DNA of 30,675 bases from BOKV01 sp041739225 (lineage in GTDB: Bacteria; Pseudomonadota; Alphaproteobacteria; Rhizobiales; Rhizobiaceae): NCBI GenBank assembly GCA_041739225.1, contig JBGSOG010000049.1:1-30675 (forward strand), given 5' to 3'. Below are positions 25,852 to 30,675 of the stretch, in pieces; positions within the stretch are counted from its first letter, which is position 1, and each line of letters starts with the position of its first letter. The translations under genes and the position numbers were made by a program. Under the pieces are notes generated by a model that searched no databases, was not told where the DNA came from, and was given only the letters and a program-made list of their open reading frames with translations.

Positions 25852-25852
25852 C

Positions 25853-26674
25853 ATGGACACAAAGCCGCATGTCTCGGTGAACCGGATTTCGTGGCACAAT
25901 GGCACTGCCGTTGAAGGTACCCGCCATGTGCCACAGGAAACTGCGATTGCATTGAGCTATGGCGGTTCTACCCATGCCGTGATGATGGGGACGCCGGCCG
26001 ATCTTGAAGACTTTGCCTATGGTTTCACCCTGAACGAGGGCGTAGCCACCAAGGCAGAAGACATTCTTTCGGTGGAAACCGTCTATGTTGAAGGCGGGAT
26101 CGATTTGCATATTGAGTTGGCGGAGCCGCTGGGAAAATCCTTGAGCCAACGGCGCCGTGCGATGGCTGGTCCGGTTGGTTGCGGCCTGTGCGGGGTGGAG
26201 AGTATCGCTGCAGCCATGCGGGCGTTGCCGGTCGTTGGCGAGGGGCTTCTCCTGAACCCTTCCGATATCGCTGATGCCATGCAGGCTTTGTCTTCAAGGC
26301 AACCAATCCATGTGATGACCCATGCGGTTCACGCCGCCGGTTTTCATGTGCCGGGCGAGGGAATGCTTGTTGTTCGCGAGGATGTTGGCAGGCACAACGC
26401 GCTCGACAAACTGTGCGGCGCACTTGCCCGCGCCGGTACGGATGGAAACAATGGCATGGTGGTGGTAACCAGCCGCGTTTCGCTGGAAATGGTCCAGAAA
26501 ACCGCCACGATTGGATGCCAGGCAATAGCTGCGGTATCGGCCCCGACTGCCCTCGCCATTGAAGCGGCAAAAAATGCCGGAATGACGTTGGTGGCGCTCG
26601 CCCGTGGCCGCGACTTTGAAATCTTTTCCCATGCACAGCGCATAACGACCGGAGCCAGAGCCAATGTCGCCTGA
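25853..26674 (+). CDS. fdhD: formate dehydrogenase sulfurtransferase FdhD (FdsC)
   Basis: This is a 273-residue chaperone that moves sulfur from a cysteine desulfurase to the bis-MGD cofactor before its insertion into FdsA. The persulfide-carrying cysteines are Cys110 and Cys113 (GPVGCGLCGVES). Family motifs TPADLEDFAYGF, HAAGFHVPG, REDVGRHNALDKLCG and TSRVSLEMVQKT are all present. The ATG at 25853 lies right after the fdsA stop; a longer frame from 25793 would overlap fdsA. The 3' end overlaps fdsD by 11 bases. In Cupriavidus and Rhodobacter the equivalent gene is called fdsC. Confidence 0.94.
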   Translation: MDTKPHVSVNRISWHNGTAVEGTRHVPQETAIALSYGGSTHAVMMGTPADLEDFAYGFTLNEGVATKAEDILSVETVYVEGGIDLHIELAEPLGKSLSQRRRAMAGPVGCGLCGVESIAAAMRALPVVGEGLLLNPSDIADAMQALSSRQPIHVMTHAVHAAGFHVPGEGMLVVREDVGRHNALDKLCGALARAGTDGNNGMVVVTSRVSLEMVQKTATIGCQAIAAVSAPTALAIEAAKNAGMTLVALARGRDFEIFSHAQRITTGARANVA

Positions 26675-26888
26675 GAAAATCGTCCACATGGCGAACCAAA
26701 TTGCCGTCTTTTTCGTCACTCAGGGTGAAGCACGTGCAAAGACCGGTCTGGCAGACCACATCAACAGTTTCTGGGAACCGCGCATGCGGAGCCAGTTTCT
26801 GGCAATGCTGGATTCGGGCGATGCCGGATTTCACCCGTTGGTTTTGGCGGCAAGGGGCCTGATCAACCAACCGGCAGAACAGGACTGA
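26664..26888 (+). CDS. fdsD: formate dehydrogenase delta subunit
   Basis: This is a 74-residue protein starting MSPEKIVHMANQIAVFFVTQ, with the family strings VxMANQIAxFF, HINSFWEPRMRSQF and HPLVLAA. FdsD is a small accessory subunit of the Fds complex that helps cofactor insertion or stability. It overlaps fdhD and is the last gene of the operon. Its stop (26886-26888) abuts the stop of the convergent ABC gene with no base between, so there is no room for a separate terminator. Confidence 0.92.
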   Translation: MSPEKIVHMANQIAVFFVTQGEARAKTGLADHINSFWEPRMRSQFLAMLDSGDAGFHPLVLAARGLINQPAEQD

Positions 26889-28802
26889 TCAGGCAACATC
26901 CGCCTTTGAAGTACCCGGCCTTGAGGAACGACCGCGTGGCCCTCCCGTTGCCCTGCTTTTGAACGGCTTCAGTGATGCGATATCTGTCTCTGCGCTCAAG
27001 TGCACGGTACGGCTGAAAAACCCGCCATCGCGGCCCGGACGTCCGATATTGATGATCGCCGCATCCTTCAATTCATTGTCAAGAATTGCCAAAACGCGCT
27101 TTCTTGCATCGCCCTCAAACAGGTCCAACGCCTCATGAATCACAACCCATTTGGGTTTGTGAAGGCCGAGGCGAACGAATGAAAGCATTCGCTGCTCCTC
27201 TTCGTTCATTTCCCGGTCCCAACGAGCGGTTCGATCAAGCGATGCCGAGAAGCGGCCAAGATCAACCCGCACCAGTGCTGCAATCAGTTCGGCATCCGTG
27301 AGCTCGGTTGTCGCCCTGGGATAGCAAAGCACGCTGCGCAGCGTTCCCGGCGGGAAATAGGGGGTGCGCGGAACGAATGTAAGCGCTTCATCGCTTGGCA
27401 GCGTGATGCGTCCGCTGCCCCACTCCCACAATCCGGCAAGTGCCCGGAAAAATTGTGCCTTTGGCGCGCTTTGAGCGCCGTTCACCAGCACATGTTCACC
27501 GGGGCGTATTTCCACTTGTGCATCTGCCAATCGGACATGACCGCCTTGCACCGAGATTTTCAGCCCGGTCAACACCAGTTTTTCACTGTTGCCCTTGACG
27601 ATCTCTATCCGGTTGTCAGCGCCATCATCATCATCGGTAGCTTTGATTGCAGCCCGAAATTCGGCAACCCTTGTCAGGGTTGCGCGAAAGTCGGCAATTC
27701 CGCCTATGTTGTTGACAAACCAACGCAGCGATTCATGTACCTGATTGAAGGCGCCAACCGCCATCATCAAGCCGCCAAAGGTCAAGTCACCGGAGAAATA
27801 CGCAGGAGCGGCAATGATGAATGGAGCCACCACGGTCATCCAGCCATAACCAGCCGTAACCCACGTCAAATTGGTGACGGCGCGCATGATCCGGCGTGCA
27901 GCCTTGATAACCGAAGACAGGTCGAATTCGATCCGGCGGCGTTCGTCGGGTTCGCCGCTGGCGAGAGAAATCGCATCGAGATGCTCATTGGCATGCATCA
28001 ATGAAAAGCGAAGTTCAGCCTCGCGGGCGTATTTGTTGCCATTGAGGGCAACCAGCGAACGGCCCACCATCCAGCTTATCCACGAAGCTGTTCCGGCATA
28101 CAAAAATGCAGCCCAAACCATGTAACCGGGAATGTTGAAGGTTTGCCCGGAAATGGTGATCGCAAAATTGGCAGACAATGCCCACAATACGCCAACAAAA
28201 CTCACCAGCAAGATGCTGGCCTGGAGCAGGCCGATGCCAAGATCTGTTGTCAGATCAACAAGGTGCCGCGTGTCCTCATGAATGCGTTGATCAGGATTTG
28301 AGCCGATTTCGCCAGCCCCCATCAGCCGGAATGCCCGTCGTGGCTGCATCCATTCGCCGATCAGGTCTCGTGTCAGACCCTCGCGCAGCTTCAATCGAAT
28401 CAACTGGTTGAGATAAACCTGCGCGACGTTGAGGATCAGCAGGCCGCCAGCTATCCAGACAAAAATCCACAATTGCTGCATGAAAGCAGACAGGTCGCGG
28501 CGCTCCATCGAATCGAAAAACGGGGCATTCCAGCGATTGAGAATGATCTGGCCATAGGCGGTAAGCAGAATTACGCACAATATGGCCGCGCCGAGCAGGA
28601 AAATGACATTGCGAAATGGCGAACCAAGAAACGCGCCCCACATGATTTTTGCATGTGAAAACACGCCTTGCACCGGTTTTGCAGCGCTGTTGCCGTCAGT
28701 TGAAAGGTTTTCTTGCACAATTCCCCCGATGGAGTGGCAAATCTGGCCGTTTTCCCAAACTGATGCACGACCGGGGTGAACACTCTTGCCGGGACTTTTC
28801 AC
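26889..28802 (-). CDS. SbmA/YddA-like ABC transporter with degenerate ATPase domain
   Basis: This is a membrane protein of about 637 residues with an N-terminal transmembrane domain of the ABC_membrane_2/SbmA-BacA type (NRWNAPFFDSMERRDLSAFM, NPDQRIHEDTRHLVDLTTD) and a C-terminal ABC domain. Family members transport peptides, bleomycin, vitamin B12 or fatty-acyl molecules. Here the ATPase motifs are lost: Walker A reads GAQSAPKA (442-449, no GK[S/T]) and the Q-loop Gln is Arg (VPRTPYFPPG). The signature is NEEEQRMLSF, and Walker B has His556 before Glu557 (WVVIHEALDL). The H-loop His is Arg588 (NIGRPG). The fold-defining segments (FRALAGLWEWGSG, PPGTLRSVLCYPR) remain, and the frame is open. 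ATP hydrolysis is therefore improbable. The start is uncertain: the GTG at 28802 lacks a ribosome binding site, while the GTG at 28718 follows GGGGGA closely and gives 609 residues. Confidence 0.88.
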   Translation of the reverse strand: MKSPGKSVHPGRASVWENGQICHSIGGIVQENLSTDGNSAAKPVQGVFSHAKIMWGAFLGSPFRNVIFLLGAAILCVILLTAYGQIILNRWNAPFFDSMERRDLSAFMQQLWIFVWIAGGLLILNVAQVYLNQLIRLKLREGLTRDLIGEWMQPRRAFRLMGAGEIGSNPDQRIHEDTRHLVDLTTDLGIGLLQASILLVSFVGVLWALSANFAITISGQTFNIPGYMVWAAFLYAGTASWISWMVGRSLVALNGNKYAREAELRFSLMHANEHLDAISLASGEPDERRRIEFDLSSVIKAARRIMRAVTNLTWVTAGYGWMTVVAPFIIAAPAYFSGDLTFGGLMMAVGAFNQVHESLRWFVNNIGGIADFRATLTRVAEFRAAIKATDDDDGADNRIEIVKGNSEKLVLTGLKISVQGGHVRLADAQVEIRPGEHVLVNGAQSAPKAQFFRALAGLWEWGSGRITLPSDEALTFVPRTPYFPPGTLRSVLCYPRATTELTDAELIAALVRVDLGRFSASLDRTARWDREMNEEEQRMLSFVRLGLHKPKWVVIHEALDLFEGDARKRVLAILDNELKDAAIINIGRPGRDGGFFSRTVHLSAETDIASLKPFKSRATGGPRGRSSRPGTSKADVA

Positions 28803-29001
28803 GTTGCACCGTCAAAAGCATCAAATTCAATCGTTAATTTTGTTTCCAGCCAAACCATCACCGCAGCGTAGCGCAGGTGCAACAGTGGTATTCCAGTCTT
28901 GTTTTGGCCAGAAACACATGGCAAGCCATAAAAGTCTTGGCTAAACCAGTTGTAATCATGACTGTTTTTTTGTATGGATGATCCAATCACGAGGAACTCT
29001 C
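28803..29001. promoter_or_regulatory. divergent promoter region of ABC and FecR-domain genes
   Basis: About 200 bases lie between two divergent genes and must hold both promoters. A T-rich segment lies at 28960-28975, and GAGGA at 28991-28995 is the ribosome binding site of the plus-strand gene. No operator dyad could be identified with confidence. Confidence 0.4.
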
Positions 29002-30675
29002 ATGACCAAGTTGCTGGGGGGCGACGCTGCGGCAGATACTGTTCTGCCCGAAATCGTAATAGACCCTGCCGCAACCCTCAATGGTTTTGCGGGAGCTGTT
29101 CATCGTGCGACATCCGCAGCCTATTTTGAAGTTTTGGCCGGTCCCGACCGGGACATGGACAGCCAGCTTCAAATCGATGGCGAGTTGCTGTTGCACGGCA
29201 ACTACTCGCGCACGGCAAGCGATCTCCTGATTGATCTGCCAAATGGTGCCAGCGCGGTACTGCAGGATTATTTTCTCAACGATCAATTGCCGTCAATTGC
29301 GTCGCCCGATGGCGCAATGCTGCTTGGCAAAACCATATCCTTGCTGGCCGGACCCCAATCTCCAGGCCAGTATGCGCAAGCAGCAGCCACCGGACAAAAC
29401 CCGATCGGCAATGTTGCGCTGCTGGAAGGTTCGGGAACGATCCAGCGGGCCGACGGCACCACAGAGCCTTTGGCCCAGGGCACGCCAATATTTGAAGATG
29501 ATGTGATCTCCACGGGAAGCGGATCAAAGCTGTCGTTGAAGTTTGTTGACGGCACGGCTCTTTCGATGTCGGCCGATGCGCGCATGATTATGGACGAACT
29601 TGTCTATGATGCTGGCCGTACCGACAACTCGATGGTGCTCAACCTGGTTCAGGGCAGCTTTGTGTTTGTCACCGGCCTTGTAGCGAAAACCGGTACCGTG
29701 CGGGCAGACACGCCGGTTGCCACCATGGGCATTCGCGGCACAACGCCGACCGTAACCATTGAGTCGGTAACGCAAACCACCACTTTCGGCATTGCTCCCG
29801 ACCCCGATGGCAGGGTGGGCTCGTACCAGATCGTCAACCTGCAAACCGGGCAGGTGCTGGGCAACGTCAATTCGACAAGCTTCCTTTACCGCCTTGCCAG
29901 TGTCAACGGCCAGCTCCAGCAACTGGCTGCTGACCAACTCAACCTTGGCGATCCTTCGCTGCTGCAAAATACCTATGACACGTTTGGCCAGCCGGGCGAT
30001 CCGGGCAACCAGCAACAGCAGCAGCAGGACAACCAGCAAAATCCGGACCAGCGCGGCCAAAATGAAAACGGCCCGCAATTCGAAGAGCCGCATACAGAAT
30101 TCGCCAACCTCACCATTGATCCATTGAATGGCGGGCAGCCTGTTGAGCCATTGCAGGGCGCACTCAATCCGCTGCTCAACAACCAGGCGCCCGGTCTGCC
30201 AGGGTTTCAGAACGGGCTGAATTTGCCACCGCCGCCAATGGTGCCGGTATTTGACAACGGTCCTCCAACCATACCTTCGCTGTTCAGCGTAAATGGGTCG
30301 TTCTCGTTGGCGGAAGATACCGGGACGACTCTTGGCGGGTTCACCATCACCTATCCGGGGAATCTGACAGTCGCGATGGCTGCGGGTTCGACCGTCACGC
30401 TTGCCTCGATCGAAGGGCTGACTTTCATTGTCGGCGATGGCACCGATGATGAATTCATGTCGTTCACCGGAACGCCGCAAGCGATACAAAACGCTCTCAA
30501 TGGCGCGATTTACACGCCGACGCCGGATTCCAACACGGGCTCGCTGATCATTGTATTGAGCGACGCAGGGAACGGACAGCTGGTTGGGACAATTTCCGTC
30601 CCGATCACGATCACGCCTGTCGAAGACGTGCCGGAACTGGCCAATCCGATTGATGATCAGGTGGTGGAGATCGGC
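29002..30675 (+). CDS. FecR-domain surface/adhesin-like protein, 3' truncated by window
   Basis: An open frame of 558 codons runs off the right end. The ATG at 29002 follows GAGGA by six bases. There is no signal peptide, which fits a type I secretion substrate. Residues about 150-270 form a FecR-like domain (GTIQRADGTTEPLAQGTPIF, DDVISTGSGSKLSLKFVDGT, TPVATMGIRGTTP). A Gln/Asn/Pro-rich linker follows at about 330-420 (run QQQQQQ, then NLPPPPMVP). From about 430 repeats of a cadherin/Ig-like type begin (SFSLAEDTGTTLGGFTI, ITPVEDVPELANPIDDQ), a dystroglycan-type cadherin start. Such proteins are often several thousand residues long and act in adhesion or biofilm. The FecR-like domain here is probably part of an extracellular or retention region, not an iron sensor. 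No T1SS genes are visible in the window. Confidence 0.75.
   Translation, partial: MTKLLGGDAAADTVLPEIVIDPAATLNGFAGAVHRATSAAYFEVLAGPDRDMDSQLQIDGELLLHGNYSRTASDLLIDLPNGASAVLQDYFLNDQLPSIASPDGAMLLGKTISLLAGPQSPGQYAQAAATGQNPIGNVALLEGSGTIQRADGTTEPLAQGTPIFEDDVISTGSGSKLSLKFVDGTALSMSADARMIMDELVYDAGRTDNSMVLNLVQGSFVFVTGLVAKTGTVRADTPVATMGIRGTTPTVTIESVTQTTTFGIAPDPDGRVGSYQIVNLQTGQVLGNVNSTSFLYRLASVNGQLQQLAADQLNLGDPSLLQNTYDTFGQPGDPGNQQQQQQDNQQNPDQRGQNENGPQFEEPHTEFANLTIDPLNGGQPVEPLQGALNPLLNNQAPGLPGFQNGLNLPPPPMVPVFDNGPPTIPSLFSVNGSFSLAEDTGTTLGGFTITYPGNLTVAMAAGSTVTLASIEGLTFIVGDGTDDEFMSFTGTPQAIQNALNGAIYTPTPDSNTGSLIIVLSDAGNGQLVGTISVPITITPVEDVPELANPIDDQVVEIG

Noticed and set aside
29002..30675. FecR as an iron-sensing anti-sigma regulator
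   Set aside because: The frame has no membrane anchor or anti-sigma N-terminus and continues into adhesin-like repeats.
1..30675. CRISPR arrays, tRNA and rRNA genes
   Set aside because: No regularly spaced repeats and no tRNA or rRNA signatures were seen on reading the window.

Overview
The window looks like chromosomal DNA of an alphaproteobacterium, most likely Hyphomicrobiales (Rhizobiales). This is inferred from an HWE-family histidine kinase, a soluble NAD-dependent FdsGBA-type formate dehydrogenase operon, an SbmA/BacA-like ABC protein and a rhizobial-style intergenic repeat. The genus cannot be fixed from the sequence. No rRNA, tRNA or CRISPR array was found.

Region by region. (1) 1-2669: about 0.7 kb without a recognisable gene, then a PAS-PAS-HWE kinase-receiver hybrid. 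(2) 2700-3780: decayed DNA holding fragments of a PQQ-dependent dehydrogenase and an IS6-family transposase with an internal stop. (3) 3779-9417: a heavy-metal (probably copper/silver-type) efflux operon. It encodes a small Cys-rich exported protein, a membrane-anchored periplasmic adaptor, a CusA/CzcA-like RND permease and a frameshifted small exported protein. No outer-membrane channel gene is present. (4) 9420-10290: more decayed DNA with the C-terminal end of an IS3-family transposase and a short palindromic repeat. The metal operon is therefore bracketed by IS remnants and was probably acquired. (5) 10298-13276: small exported or membrane proteins, an amphi-Trp domain protein and a predicted outer-membrane beta-barrel protein. 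(6) 13540-19589: a DUF1579-like protein, a large hybrid histidine kinase divergent from a REC-EAL c-di-GMP phosphodiesterase, and a lone TadE/TadG-like protein. (7) 19746-26888: a LysR regulator followed by a tight formate dehydrogenase operon, fdsG-fdsB-(DUF4287)-fdsA-fdhD-fdsD. (8) 26889-30675: an SbmA/YddA-like ABC membrane protein whose nucleotide-binding domain has lost every catalytic motif, divergent from the 5' part of a FecR-domain, probably very large, surface protein that runs off the window.

How the genes work together. The Fds proteins form a cytoplasmic molybdenum formate:NAD+ oxidoreductase, with FdhD supplying sulfur to the cofactor and FdsD acting as an accessory subunit. The hybrid kinase, REC-EAL protein, Tad-like protein and FecR-domain protein together suggest control of surface attachment through c-di-GMP; this is inferred from neighbourhood only. 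The most unusual items are the ABC protein with a dead ATPase, the DUF4287 gene placed inside the formate dehydrogenase operon, and the frameshifted last gene of the metal operon.
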